From Ovis canadensis (Eukaryota > Chordata > Mammalia > Artiodactyla > Bovidae): 64,000 bases of DNA. Below are positions 48,560 to 60,468 of this stretch, piece after piece. Positions within the stretch are counted from its first letter, which is position 1; each line of letters begins with the position of its first letter. The notes beneath the pieces were generated by a model that was not told the DNA's origin, ran no database searches, and was given only the letters and a program-made list of their open reading frames with translations. Made by a program: the position numbers and the translations under genes. The stretch spans positions 51,754,001 to 51,818,000 of the forward strand of contig NC_091249.1 in assembly GCF_042477335.2 (NCBI RefSeq), read 5' to 3'.

Positions 48560-50745
48560 AGGCCCTAGATGCTCCTTATTGCCAAATTCAGAATTAAATT
48601 GAAGAAAGTAGGGAAAACCACTAGACCATTCAGGTATGACCTAAATCAAATCCCTTATGATTATACAGTGAAAGTGAGAAATAGATTTAAGGGACTAGAT
48701 CTGATAGATAGAGTGCCTGCTGAACTATGGAATGAGGTTTGTGACACTGTACAGGAGACAGGGATCAAGACCATCCCCATGGAAAAGAAATGCAAAAAAG
48801 CAAAATGGCTGAGGAGGACTTACAAATAGCTGTGAAAAGAAGAGAAGTGAAAAGCAAAGGAGAAAAGGAAAGATATAAGCATCTGAATGCACAGTTCCAA
48901 AGAATAGCAAGTAGAGATAAGAAAGCCTTCCTCAGTGATCAATGCAAAGAAATAGAGGAAAACAATAGAATGGAAAAGATTAGAGATCTCTTCAAGAAAA
49001 TTAGAGATACCAAGGGAACATTTCATGCAAAGATGGGCTCGATAAAGGACAGAAATGGTATGGACCTAACAGAAGCAGAAGATATTAAGAAGAGGTGGCA
49101 AGAACACACAGAAGAACTGTACAAAAAAGATCTTCATGACCCAGATAATCGCGATGGTGTGATCACTCACCTAGAGCCAGACATCCTGGAATGTGAAGTC
49201 AAGTGGGCCTTAGAAAGCATCACTACGAACAAAGCTAGTGGAGGTGATGGAATTCCAACTGAGCTATTTCAAATCCTGAAAGATGATGCTGTGAAAGTGC
49301 TGCACTCAATATGCCAGCAAATTTGGAAAACTCAGCAATGGCCACAGGACTGGAAAAGGTCAGTTTTCATTCCAATCCCAAAGAAAGGCATTGCAAAAGA
49401 ATGCTCGAACTACCAAACAATTGCACTCATCTCACATGCTAGTAAAGTAATGCTTGAAATTCTCCAAGCCAGGCTTCAGCAATACGTGAACTGTGAACTT
49501 CCAGATGTTCAACGTGGTTTTAGAAAAGGCAGAGGAACCAGAGATCAAATTGTCAACATCCGCTGGATCATGGAAAAAGCAAGAGAGTTCCAGAAAAACA
49601 TCTATTTCTGCTTTATTGACTATGCCAAAGCCTTTGACTGTGTGGATCACAATCAACTGTGGAAAATTCTTCAAGAGATGGGAATACCAGACCACCTGAC
49701 CCGCCTCTTGAGAAACCTATATGCAGGTCAGAAAGCAACTGTTAGAACTGGACATGGAACAACAGACTGGTTCCAAATAGGAAAAGGAGTACGCCAAGGC
49801 TATATATTGTCACCCTGCTTATTTAACTTGTATGCGGAGTACATCATGAGAAACGCTGGGCTGGAAGAAACACAAGCTGGAATCAAGATTGCCGGGAGAA
49901 ATCTCAATAACCTCAGATATGCAGATGACACCACCCTTATGGCAGAAAGTGAAGAGGAACTAAAAAACCTATTGATGAAAGTGAAAGAGGAGAGTGAAAA
50001 AGTTGGCTTAAAGCTCAACATTCAGAAAATGAAGATCATGGCATCTGGTCCCATCACTTCATGGGAAATAGATGGGGAAACAGTGGAAACAGTGTCAGAC
50101 TTTATTTTTTTTGGGCTCCAAAATCACTGCAGATGGTGACTGCAGCCATGAAATTAAAAGATGCTTACTCCTTGGAAGAAAAGTTATGACCAACCTAGAT
50201 AGCATATTGAAAAGCAGACACATTACTTTGCCAACAAAGGTCCGTCTAGTCAAGGCTATGTTTTTCCAGTGGTCATGTATGGATGTGAGAGTTGGACTGT
50301 GAAGAAGGCTGAGCGCCGAAGAATTGATGCTTTTGAACTGTGGTGTTGGAGAAGACTCTTGAGAGTTCCTTGAACTGCAAGGAGATCCAACCAGTCCATT
50401 CTGAAGATCAGCCCTAGGATTTCTTTGGAAGGAATGATGCTAAAGCTGAAAGTCCAGTACTTTGGCCACATCACGAGAAGAGTACTTTGGCCACATCATG
50501 AGAAGAGTACTTTGGCCACATCATGAGAAGAGTTGACTCACTGGAAAAGACTCTGATGCTGGGAGGGATTGGGGGCAGGAGGAGAAGGGGACGACAGAGG
50601 ATGAGATGGCTGGATGGCATCACTGACTCGATGGACATGAGTCTGAGTGAACTCTGGGACTTGGTGATGGACAGGGAGGCCTGGCGTGCTGCAATTCATG
50701 GGGTGTCAAAGAGTTGGACACGACTGAGTGACTGAACTGAACTGA
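48560..50745 (+). mobile_element. BovB LINE with the longest open reverse-transcriptase frame
   Basis: 5'-truncated within ORF2 and complete at the 3' end (cgactgagtgactgaactga). It holds a 449-codon frame (48790-50139) with the reverse-transcriptase boxes FCFIDYAKAFD, QGYILSPCLF and YADDTTLMA. The frame is lost at a run of eight T (50105-50112) where two other copies here have seven. Near the end a 25-bp unit is repeated in tandem (about 50459-50530). Confidence 0.9.
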
Positions 50746-50920
50746 TGCCTGCAATGCAGGAGACCTGGGTTCGATCCCTGGGTCGGGAAAATCCCCTGGA
50801 GAAGGAAATGGCAAACCACTCCAGTATTCTTGCCTGGAAAATCCCATGGAGAGAGGAACCTGGTGGGCTACAGTCCATGGGGTCACAAGGGTCAAACATG
50901 ACTTAGTAACTAAACCACCC
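50746..50920 (+). mobile_element. Bov-tA SINE, 5'-truncated
   Basis: Starts at gcctgcaatgcaggagacct, keeps the B-box ggttcgatccctgg and ends atgacttagtaacta. Confidence 0.75.
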
Positions 50921-50999
50921 ACCACTGAGAGTTGAGTATTAAAGATTCCAGCTATAATTGTAGAACTGTCTAGTTTTCCTTTCAATTCTGTCCATTTTA

Positions 51000-51108
51000 A
51001 AAAATTTTTATATTTTGGCCGAGCAGAATGTGGAATCTGGTTTCCCAATCAGGGATTGAAACTGTGCCCCCTGCGTTGGAAGTCTTAACCACTAGACTGA
51101 CAAAGTCA
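51000..51108 (-). mobile_element. CHR-type SINE
   Basis: Contains ttggccgagcagaatgtgga and gaagtcttaaccactagact in minus orientation. Confidence 0.6.
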
Positions 51109-51184
51109 CCAATTCTGTCAATTTTTGCTTCAGAATTTTGATGATCTATTATTGGGTATGTAAATATTTATAATCATTTTATCT

Positions 51185-51312
51185 TCTTGCTGTATCAAAC
51201 CTTTTATTAATATATAATTGAACCTTTTATTAATATATAATATATAACTTTTATTAATATAATAATAATTATATATTTAATATTATTAATTATATATTAA
51301 TATAATGTTTGT
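51185..51312. repeat. AT-rich near-palindromic tract
   Basis: Repeated tattaatata / tatattaata units, almost without G or C, with several self-complementary stretches. Confidence 0.75.
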
Positions 51313-51462
51313 TTCTTGTACTTTTTTAAACTTAAAATCTATTTTGTTTGATACTAGTTTAGCCACTCTTGCTCTCTCCTGGTAACTATTTGTGTGGACT
51401 ATCCTTTTCAATTCTTTCACTTTCAAATCTGTTTCTGTCATTGTAGCTAAAACGAGTCTCTT

Positions 51463-51920
51463 GGGAATTCCCTTGCAGTCCAGTGGTTAATCAGCCGGTA
51501 AAGAATCTTCCTGCAGTGCAGGAGACCCCGTTCAATTCCTGGGTCGGGAAGATCCCCTGGAGAAGGGATAGGCTACCCGCTCCAGTATACTTGGGCTTTC
51601 CTGGTGGCTCAGATGGTAAAGAATCTGCCTGCAATGTGGGAGACCGAGGTTTGATACCTGGGTTGGGAAGAGTCCCTGGAGAAGGGAAAGGCTATCCACT
51701 CCAGTATTCAGGCCTGGAGAATCCCCATGGAGAGAGGTGCCTGACGGGCTACAGTCCATGGGGTTTCAAAGAGTCAGACACAACTGAACAACTAAGTACA
51801 GCACACCAGTGGTTAGGACTTGGCGCTTTCACTGCCATGGGTCAGGGGTCAATCCTGGTAGGGAAACTAAGATCCCACAAACCCTTTGGTGTGGCCAAAA
51901 ATAATAATAATAATAAAATA
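51463..51920 (+). mobile_element. CHR SINE carrying nested Bov-tA copies
   Basis: The CHR copy starts gggaattcccttgcagtcca, is broken after ccagtggtta, and resumes at about 51808 with ccagtggttaggacttgg. The repeated ccagtggtta is the target duplication. Between lie a partial Bov-tA (51490-51590) and a complete one (51594-51805). Confidence 0.75.
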
Positions 51921-52218
51921 AAATATTCTCTTGAGTTAGGCAGTGGCAGGGAGACACAGGTGGGCCCCACCAGGCCAGTTGAAGGAATGGAGGGCAAGCG
52001 AAATCCTGTACCACTGCCCCAGCCCTCAATTTGGACCTGCCAGTGGTGGGGACCCTGGTTCTTCACCCAGTTCCAGCAGCCCCAGAACCTGTCTTCAGTC
52101 CTTCCAAAGCTGCAGTGCCAACCCACACTCTTAGCAAAGACAGTTGGTAGAACTCAACAAAAATCCAGTGGAAGGCTTTTCAGCAGGTTTGATAGATGAC
52201 TATGATCTCTGTCAATGG

Positions 52219-52503
52219 AGAAGGCAATGGCACCCCACTCCAGTACTCTTGGCTGGGAAATCCCATGGATGGAGGAGCCTGGTAGGCCGCAGTCCATGGA
52301 GTCGCTAAGAGTCAGACATGACTGAGCAACTTCACTTTCACTTTTCACTTTCATGCATTGGAGAAGGAAATGGCAACCCACTGCAGTGTTCTTGCTTGGA
52401 GTATCCCCGGGACGGGAGTGCCTGGTGGGCAGCCATCTATGGGGTCACACAGAGCTGGACATGACTGACACAACTTAGCAGCAGCAGCAGCAGCAGCAGC
52501 AGC
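52219..52503 (+). mobile_element. BOV-A2 SINE in the UBE2G1 pseudogene
   Basis: Two Bov-A monomers and an AGC tail, flanked by atgatctctgtcaatgg (52202-52218) and atgatctctatcaatgg (52504-52520), a 17-bp target duplication with one mismatch. Confidence 0.88.
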
Positions 52504-52800
52504 ATGATCTCTATCAATGGGAAATTCTTACTATTGCTCTCTCTAAAATAAAATTCACTATATAAATCTGGTGCCCAAATGTTGATAAAAATGGTGAAAC
52601 ATGCATTGCTATTCTTCACAAGCCTGAAAAAGATAAATATGGCTATGAAAAACCCAAGGAACGCTGGCTGCCTATTCCCACTGTGGAAACCATCATGATT
52701 AGTGTTATTTCTATGCTGGTAGACCCTAATGGAGACTCATCTGCTAATACTGATGCTGTGAAAGAATGAAGACAGAAATGGTGAATTAAAATGGAATGTT

Positions 52801-52923
52801 GGGGGACTTTCCTGGTGGTCCAGTGGCTAACACTCCATGCTTTCACTTCAGGAGGCCTGGGTTTGATCCCTGGTCAGGGAACTAGATCCTGCATGCCACA
52901 ACTAAGACCTGAAACAGTAAAAT
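52801..52923 (+). mobile_element. CHR-type SINE in the UBE2G1 pseudogene
   Basis: Begins gggggactttcctggtggtc and ends gacctgaaacag. It is flanked by diverged duplicates of the codons around the GEFKRKV region (52783-52800 and 52924-52948). Confidence 0.78.
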
Positions 52924-53693
52924 GAATTAATTTTAAAAAAGGAAAGTTGCCTGGTGTGTAAAGAAGAGCCAAGAGACTGATTTTGAGTGATATTTATTCA
53001 ACAGCTGTAACTTCACTTATTTCAGAGACTCCAGTTGAGAAACATAGCACTGTTTTCCTTGCACTCTACCCACCTATTGCTGGACTTCTGTTGTAACAAG
53101 TTGGCAAATAACAGCTAGAACTGGGCTGCAATAAAACATGCCAGTATCAATGTTGACAAGAGCTTAAAAAGTGCCAACTTACAGATAATTATGCATTTTG
53201 AATTCTAATTAACTGCTTTAACCTTCAGGAAGAGTTGTAAAGACTTGTACATAGTACAATATGATCCAGATAGCATACATGTGTTTATGTACATCCACAA
53301 ATATACCTTGTACCAGATAATGTTTCTTGTAGTAGAATAAGAATCACGTAAATTCTGAAAGATTTTAGCAGGTTTTCTTTCCCTGTTGTTTTTATCAGTT
53401 TTAAAAGATTCCTTAAAGCAGGTCAGATGAAAAGCAATTAGGACTAAAAGTTTCCATTTAATTTCTTTTTTAAAAAATGTATGGGAATATTTATTTACAT
53501 ATTTCTTGAGGCAAATCATCTACAGTAGTAATTGAAAACAGTTCTAGCAGAATTGTGGAATGTCTATTTACAAATGCATTGGACAAAGCAGTAGTTACAA
53601 AAATCTCAGCCTTGGCAGGATGATGGATCAGGCAGAGAAATAATTATTTCCATATCTATAATTAAAACACATATTTTTGAATGTTTCCATCTT

Positions 53694-54276
53694 CAGTTCA
53701 GTTCAGTCACTCAGTCATGTCCAACTCTTTGCGACCCCATGGACTACAACACGGCAGGCCTCACTGTCTATCAGCAACTCCTGGAGTTTACTCAAACTCA
53801 TGTCCATCGAGTCGGTGATGCCATCCAACCATATCATCCTCTGTCGTCTCTTCTCCTCCTGCCTTCAATCTTTTCCAGCATCAGGGTCTTTTCCAATGAG
53901 TCAATTCTTCGCATCAGTGGCCAAAGTATTGGAGTTTCAGCTTCAGCATCAGTTTCCTTTATGATGGACTGGTTGGATCTCCTTGCAGTTCAAGGGACTC
54001 TCCAGAGTCTTCTCCAACACCACAGTTCAATAGCATCAATTCTTTGGCGCTCAGGTTTCTATATAGTCCAACTCTCACATCCATACATGACTACTGGAAA
54101 AACCATAGCCTTGACTAGATGGACCTTTGTTGGCAAAGTAATGTCTCTGCTTTTGAATATGCTGTCTATGTTGGTCATTACTTTTCTTCCAAGGAGCAAG
54201 CGTCTTAATTTCATGGCTGCAGTCACCATCTACAGTGATTTTGGAGCCCAAAATCACTTAAACATCTTAACATAAT
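53694..54276 (-). mobile_element. BovB 3' part in the UBE2G1 pseudogene
   Basis: Antisense BovB tail starting cagttcagttcagtcactca, flanked by exact atgtttccatctt at 53681-53693 and 54277-54289. Confidence 0.88.
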
Positions 54277-54552
54277 ATGTTTCCATCTTAAACATAATAA
54301 AAAAAATTCAAACATGTGGACCAATCACTGCTGTGAAGCATCATTGTCACGGTTTTACCCACAACGTGCGAGTCAGGCACTGAGAGAATATCTTCTCAAA
54401 GGAGCTGGAGTTACTTTCTCCCAATTGCATGTTGATTTACGTAGATTTCTCAGGACTTCTTTCTGAACATTAATCAATGATATTTCTTACATTTGGTGTA
54501 TAGACTAGAGAAAGTCATTTGTAAAGTGTTACAATACTACCTACTCCAAATT

Positions 54553-54768
54553 AACTTCTCTGGTAGCTCAGACAGTAAAGTGTCTGCCTACAATGCGGGA
54601 GAACCGGGTTCAATCCGTGGGTCGGAAAGATCCGCTGAGGAGGGAAATGGCAACCCGCTCCAGTATTCATGCCTGGAAAATCCCATGGACCGAGGAACCT
54701 GGTAGGCTACAGGCCATGGGGTCGCAAAGAGATGGCTTGACTGAGTGACTTCACTTTCACTCCGAAAG
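54553..54768 (+). mobile_element. Bov-tA SINE
   Basis: Contains ctctggtagctcagacagta, the B-box ggttcaatccgtgg and the tail cttgactgagtgacttcact. Confidence 0.8.
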
Positions 54769-55207
54769 TAGTGAAACTCCACTAGTAGGTGGGATGAAAG
54801 AAAACGGTTTCACAAATTAATTCAAAATACCCTAATAATTCTATTTTGGTTTATAGTATCTCAATTTTAGGAGTAATATTATCAACTTCTTGATTACCTG
54901 TACAGATGGATGGGAAAAAACCTCAGGTCTATAGATTGCAATGAGTAATGCAAAAACTTTTCAAATGCATTCATCTGATTGTTTTCCAGAATATCTATGT
55001 TTTGTTATATAATAAATATTTTCAAACAAAATCAACATGTTTTAATTTCCTTTAAACCATCCAGGCTTCATTAAACTCTTTTCACTTACTAAACTTCTGT
55101 ATCTTCTTTGTTTTGACATACTCTTCTTTGCTCTTATCTCTTCTGTATGTCAGGAAGTTTTCATTTAGTTTAATACTGAACTACTCAATAAGCAGCTACT
55201 TGATTTT

Positions 55208-55322
55208 TTTTTTTTTTTGGCTGCATCACCTGGCATGTAGGATTTTCGTTTTCCGACCAGGATCAAACCCGTCCCCTGCAGTGGAAGCCCGGAGTCCCAA
55301 CCACTGAACCACCAGGGAAGTC
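55208..55322 (-). mobile_element. CHR-type SINE
   Basis: Poly-T followed by ggctgcatcacctggcatgt and ccactgaaccaccagggaag. Confidence 0.65.
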
Positions 55323-56129
55323 ACAACTACTTGATTTTTAATGATGACTTCAGAGGAGTGGTCCTCACCAGGTGCTTTATCCCTTTTATAGTTATTTGCA
55401 CCCATCTCTTGGAATGGACATAGTAATAACATTTTTTGTTGTTGAGAGCTCTTTTCAGTCATTATCCCTAAGAACAAAGAAGAGTTGGTTCTAAATTCAA
55501 TTCAGATTTAAAATTATTAAAATTTACCCCAAACAATACAAAATTTGGTTTTATTTTTGCCCTTCAGTTACCCAATGTGAAGTCTGGATGAATAAAGAAC
55601 GCACAGCTATAGCTTTCTATTTAACTTCTATGTTTGCCATTTAAAATGCTGTTTACCCTCAAACCCTTCTCCTTCTTCATATTCCTTTGCCTCTATTCTA
55701 TATTGCAGATTTTTTTTCTCACCTATTGTAAAAGAAATTGTGATGTCTATTTTCATGCAATTTGATTTTGGAATTTTGTCACCTGATGTAGTGAGTTCTT
55801 CCAAAATAAAATTTTTCCCAATAAAATTTTAAAAAGTAAAATGAAATAAAATGATCCTCTTGCAAATAGCGTATAGTTGGGTTGTGTTTTTTACCCATCC
55901 TGCCAATTTTTGTCTTGACTGAAGAGTTTAATCTATTTACATTTAATAAATTACATTTAAAATAATTACTTTTAGCAGCAGCAGCAGCAGGAGGGACTTA
56001 CTTCTGTCATTTTGCAATTATTTTCTATTTCCCTTATAGCTTTTGTTCCTCATTTCTTGTGTTTACTTCTTTTGCATCACTTTTTGTAGTGAAACATTAA
56101 AATTCCTTTCTTGTTTCTTTTTGGGTACA

Positions 56130-56139
<10 letters not shown>

Positions 56140-56160
<21 letters not shown>

Positions 56161-56268
56161 CCATACCTTGTCACACACGGGATCTTAATTCCCCAGTAAG
56201 GGACTGAGGCTGTGTCTTATGCAGTGGAAGCATGGCGTCTTAACCACTGGACTGCCAGCAAAGTCCCT
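56140..56268 (-). mobile_element. CHR-type SINE
   Basis: Poly-T, then gtcacacacgggatcttaat and cttaaccactggactgccag. Confidence 0.65.
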
Positions 56269-56509
56269 GTGAATATTCTTTAGCTCTTTTCTTTGTGGTT
56301 ACCATGGAAATTATATTTAACATCCTAAAGTTATAACAATCTAATTTGAATTTATACTAACTTACCTTCAATAACATATAAAAACTCTGCTCCTTTAACA
56401 GCTCTGTTCTCACCCCTTTCAGTTGTTTATTACAAAATTTTATCTTTATACATTGTAATGGTTATTTTTTACTATAAAAAGAAACTAACAGTTGGTGCAT
56501 GCAATAAGC

Positions 56510-56785
56510 TGAATAAATCTCCAAAAATTATGCTGAGTGAAAAAAGCCAATCTCAGAAAGTCACATACTGTATGATTCCATTTATATAACATTTTTGAAA
56601 TGACAAAGTTATAGAAATGGAAAACAGACTAGTGGTTGTCTGAGCTAAGAGGGAGTTAGGGGTAGGGTAAGAGGGTAGGGAAGTGGGTGTGGCTATAACA
56701 GGACAACATGAAATATCCTTGTGGTGATGGAACTACTGTATCTGGACTGTATCAATGTCAATATCCTAGTTGGGATATCGTGTTA
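56510..56785 (+). mobile_element. L1M 3' end remnant
   Basis: Contains catactgtatgattccattt, ggaaaacagactagtggttg and cttgtggtgatggaactact, a common old L1 3' sequence in sense orientation. Confidence 0.6.
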
Positions 56786-56794
56786 TACTTTGCC

Positions 56795-59665
56795 AAGAGG
56801 TGATGGGACCAGATGCCATAATCTTCGTTTTCTGAATGTTGAGTTTTAAGCCAATTTTTTCACTCTCCTCTTTCACTTTCATCAAGAGGCTCTTTAGTTC
56901 TTCTTCACTTTCTGCCATAAGGGTGGTGTCATCTGCATATCTGAGGTTATTGATATTTCTCCCAGCAGTCTTGATTCCAGCTTGTGCTTCATCTGGCCTG
57001 GAATTTCACATGATGTACTCTGCATATAAGTTAAATAAGCAGGGTGACAATATACAGCCTTGACGTACTCCTTTCCCAATTTGGAATCAGTCTGTTGTTC
57101 CACGTCCAGTTGTAACTGTTGTTTCTTGACCTGCATACAGATTTCTCAGGAGGCAGGTCAGGTGGTCTGGTATTCTCATCTCTTTAAGAACTTTCCACAG
57201 TTTGTTGTGATCCACTTTGATGTAGTCAATAAAGCAGAATAGATGTTTTTCTGGAACTCTCTTGCTTTTTCAATGATCTAATGGATGTTGGCAGTTTGAT
57301 TTCTAGTTCCTCTGCCTTTTCTAAATCCAGCTTGAACATCTGTAAGTTCATGGTTCATGTACTGCTGAAGCCTGGCTTGGAGAATTTTGAGCATTACTTT
57401 GCTAACATGTGAGATGAGTGCAATTGTGTGGTAGTCTGAACATTCTTTGGCATTGCCTTTCTTTGGGATTGGAATGAAAACTGACCTTTTCCAGTCCAGT
57501 GGCCATTGCTGAGTTTTCCAAATTTGCTGGCATATTGAGTGCAGCACTTTCACAGCATCATCTTTTAGGACTGGAAATAGCTCAACTGGAATTCCATCAC
57601 CTCCACTAGCTTTGTTCGTAGTGGTGCTTTCTAAGGCCCACTTGACTTCACATTCCAGGATGTCTGGCTTTAGGTGAGTGATCACACCATTGTGGTTATC
57701 TGGGTCATGAAGCTCTTTCTTGTATATTTCGTCTGTGTCCTCTTGCCACCTCTTCTTCTGCTTCTGTTCTGTTAGGTCCATATTTCCTCTGCTTCTGTTT
57801 TGTTAGGTCTATCTTCTGCTTCTGTTAGGTCCATACCATTTCTGTCATTTATTGTGCCCATCTTTGCATGAAATGTTTCCTTGGTATCTCTAATTTCCTT
57901 GAGGAAATTTCTACTCTTTCCCATTCTATTATTTTCCTCTATTTCTTTGCATTGATCACTGAGGAAGGCTTTCTTATCTTCCTTGCTATTCTTTGGAACT
58001 CTGCATTCAAAAGGGTATATCTTTCCTTTTCTCCTTTGCCTTTAGCTTCTCTTCTTTTCTCAGCTATTTGTAAGGCCTCCTCAGACAACCATTTTGCCTT
58101 TTTGCATTTCTTTTTCTTGGGGATGGTCTTGATCACTGCCTCTTGTACAATGTCTCAAACCTCCATCCATAGTTCTTCTGTCTATGACATAGGGATTCTG
58201 TCTATCAGATCTAATCCCTTGAATCTATTTGTCACTTCCACTGTATAATTGTAAGTGATTTGATTTAGGTCATACCTGAATGGTCTAGTGGTTTTCCCTA
58301 ATTTCTTCAATTTAAGTCTCAATTTGGCAATAAGGAACTCATGATCTGAGCCACAGTCAGCTCCCAGTCTTGTTTTTGCTGACTGTACAGAGCTTCCCCA
58401 TCTTTGAATGCAAAGAATATAATCAATCTGATTTCAGTATTGACCATCTGGTGATGTCCATGTGTAGAGTCTTCTCATGGGTTGTTGGAAGAGGGTGTTT
58501 GCTATGACCAATGTGTTCTCTTGTCAAAACTCTGTTAGCCTTTGACCTGCTTCATTTTGTACTCCAGGGTCAAATTTGCCTGCTACTCCAGGTATTTCTT
58601 GACTTCCTACTTTTGCATTCCAGTCCCCTATAATGAAAAGGACATCTTTTGGGGGTGCTAGTTCTAGAAGGTCTTGTAGGTCTTCATGGAGCCATTCAAC
58701 TTCAGCTTCTTCAGCATTACTTGTCAGGGCATAGACTTGGATTACTATGATATTGAATGGTTTGCCTTGAAATGAGCAGAAATCATTCTGTTGTTTTTGA
58801 GATTGCATCCAAGTACTACATTTCAGACTCTCTTGTTGACTATGATGGTTACTCCATTTCTTCTAAGGGATTCTTGCCCACAGTTCAGTTCAGTTCAGTC
58901 ACTCAGTCATGTCCGACTCTTTGTGACCCCATGGACTGCAGCACACCAGGCCTCCCTGTCTATCACCAACTCCCAGAGTTTACCCAAACACATGACCATT
59001 GAGTTGGTGACCATCTCATCCTCTGTCCTCTTCTCCTCCCACCCTGAATCTGTCCCAGCATCAGGGTCTTTTTCAATGAGTCAGTTCTTTGCATCAGGTG
59101 GCAAAGTATTCTTGCCCACAGTAGCAGATATAATTGTCATCTGAGTTAAATTCACCCATTCCAGCCCATTTTAGTTCACTGATTTGTAAAATGTCGATGT
59201 TCACTCTTGCCATCTCCTGTTTGACCACTTCCAATTTGCTTTGATTCATGGACCTAACATTCCAGGTTCCTATGTAATATACAGCATTGGACCTGGGTAT
59301 TGTTTTTGCTTTGGCTCTTTCCCTTCATTCTTTCTGGAGTTATTTCTCCACTGATCTCCAGCAGCATATTGGGCACCTCCCGACCAGGTGAGTTCATCTT
59401 TCAGTGTCCTATCTTTTTTGCCTATTCATACTGTTCATGAGGTTCTCAAGGCAAGAATACTGAAGTGGTTTGCCATTCCCTTCTCCAGTGGACCACATTT
59501 TGTCAGAACTCTCCACCATGACCTGTCCACCCTGGGTGGCCCTAGATGGCTCATAGTTTCACTGAGTTAGACAAGGCTGTGGTCCATGTAATCAGTTTGG
59601 TTAGTTTTCTGTGATTGTGGTTTTCAGTCTGTCTGCCCTCTGATGGACAAGGATAAGAGGCTTAT
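56795..59665 (-). mobile_element. BovB LINE, long copy
   Basis: Antisense element running from late ORF2 (gatgggaccagatgccataa) through reverse transcriptase and endonuclease to the 5' region (gagttagacaaggctgtggt). It lacks the 3' tail. Open pieces remain (57781-57278; 58808-58524) but frameshifts and stops separate them. A SINE is nested at 58884-59108. Confidence 0.88.
58884..59108 (-). mobile_element. Bov-A / ART2A-type SINE nested in BovB
   Basis: Begins ttcagttcagttcagtcact and is flanked by exact 13-bp duplicates ttcttgcccacag at 58871-58883 and 59109-59121. Confidence 0.88.
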
Positions 59666-59714
59666 GGAAGCTTCCTGATGGGAACTTATAACAAATGTTG
59701 ATACCTCAGTGAAA

Positions 59715-59938
59715 GTGAAAGTCACTAAGTCCTGTTCGACTCCTTGTGACCCCCATGAAATATACGTGTCCGTGGAATATACATATCAATGGACCACAGA
59801 GCCCATGGATTCTCCAGGCCAGAACACTGGAATGGGTAGCCTATCCCTTTTCCAGCAGATCTTCCCGACCCAGGAATCGAAATAGGGTCTCTTGCACTGC
59901 AGGCGGATTCTTTACCAACTGAGTTACCAGGGAAGATT
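59715..59938 (-). mobile_element. Bov-tA SINE
   Basis: Minus copy from gtcactaagtcctgttcgac to gagttaccagggaag. Confidence 0.78.
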
Positions 59939-60299
59939 GGGATGTCTCTAAAAAGCTTAGCTTTAAAAATACCTGTAAGTATTATCATAAAATGTTATCA
60001 TTTGTTAATTCTGTAATTATTTGTTAATTCTGAGTGGTGGTTACAACAGCAGTAACATAGCATGTAGTTAAAACAGCACAAAGAAAAACACAAGCAGAAG
60101 CAAGCCCAGAGCGGCAGATCCTACTTCCCAGGGAAGTCAAGCATCCTAGGTGAGGCTCCTGTCCCTTATCATAATTCGCTTGCCGACTCAAAGTACGTTA
60201 GTTTCATCATCTGTAAAACAAAACAAACTGATAATCAACACCAGTCACTGGGCGGCGATGAGAGTTAAAGGGGAAAAAAATCCAATTCTGCAGCTCTAA

Positions 60300-60468
60300 C
60301 TCGGCCCTAGATAGGAGCTGCGCCCCAATCAGGTACTGCCGCGCCGCGGCCTTGGAGCGTCTGGGATTTGTAGTCCACCCGGCGGAACTCGCTGTCCCGG
60401 CAGCTCCCGCGGCGGCGGCTGGGCTACGTGGCGCGGCAGGCTGCGCCTGCGCGGGCAGGTGGGGCAAG
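60300..60468 (+). promoter_or_regulatory. TMED9 promoter and 5' untranslated region
   Basis: CpG-rich and TATA-less. ctgggatttgtagtcc at 60361-60376 is the reverse complement of the ZNF143/STAF motif (ggactacaaatcccag). TGCGCCTGCGC at 60442-60452 is one base from an NRF1 site. The initiation context is ggcaagATGg. Both motifs are typical of housekeeping promoters; binding is inferred, not shown. Confidence 0.55.

Larger units (their letters stand above)
51935..55030 (+). pseudogene. UBE2G1 processed pseudogene, broken by four insertions
   Basis: Intronless copy of the E2 ubiquitin-conjugating enzyme gene UBE2G1. Readable pieces: QLVELNKNPVEGFSAGLIDD (from about 52141), PNVDKNGETCIAILHKP (about 52574) and DKYGYEKPKERWLPI (about 52630), VETIMISVISMLVDPNGD, and the C-terminal KKSQETDFE with TGA at about 52992. 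The start region (about 52110) is degraded. The stretch before it (about 51940-52105) reads like a GC-rich 5' untranslated region with CpGs decayed to TG/CA. A frame break, an in-frame stop and an internal deletion of part of the UBC fold are visible. The active-site cysteine is retained in GETCIAIL. Insertions: BOV-A2 (52219-52503), CHR (52801-52923), BovB (53694-54276) and Bov-tA (about 54553-54768). The extent of the 3' untranslated region to the AATAAA at about 55011 is inferred. Confidence 0.8.

Noticed and set aside
48790-50139. 449-codon frame as a host gene
   Set aside because: It is BovB reverse transcriptase with the YADDT box and an adjoining BovB tail.
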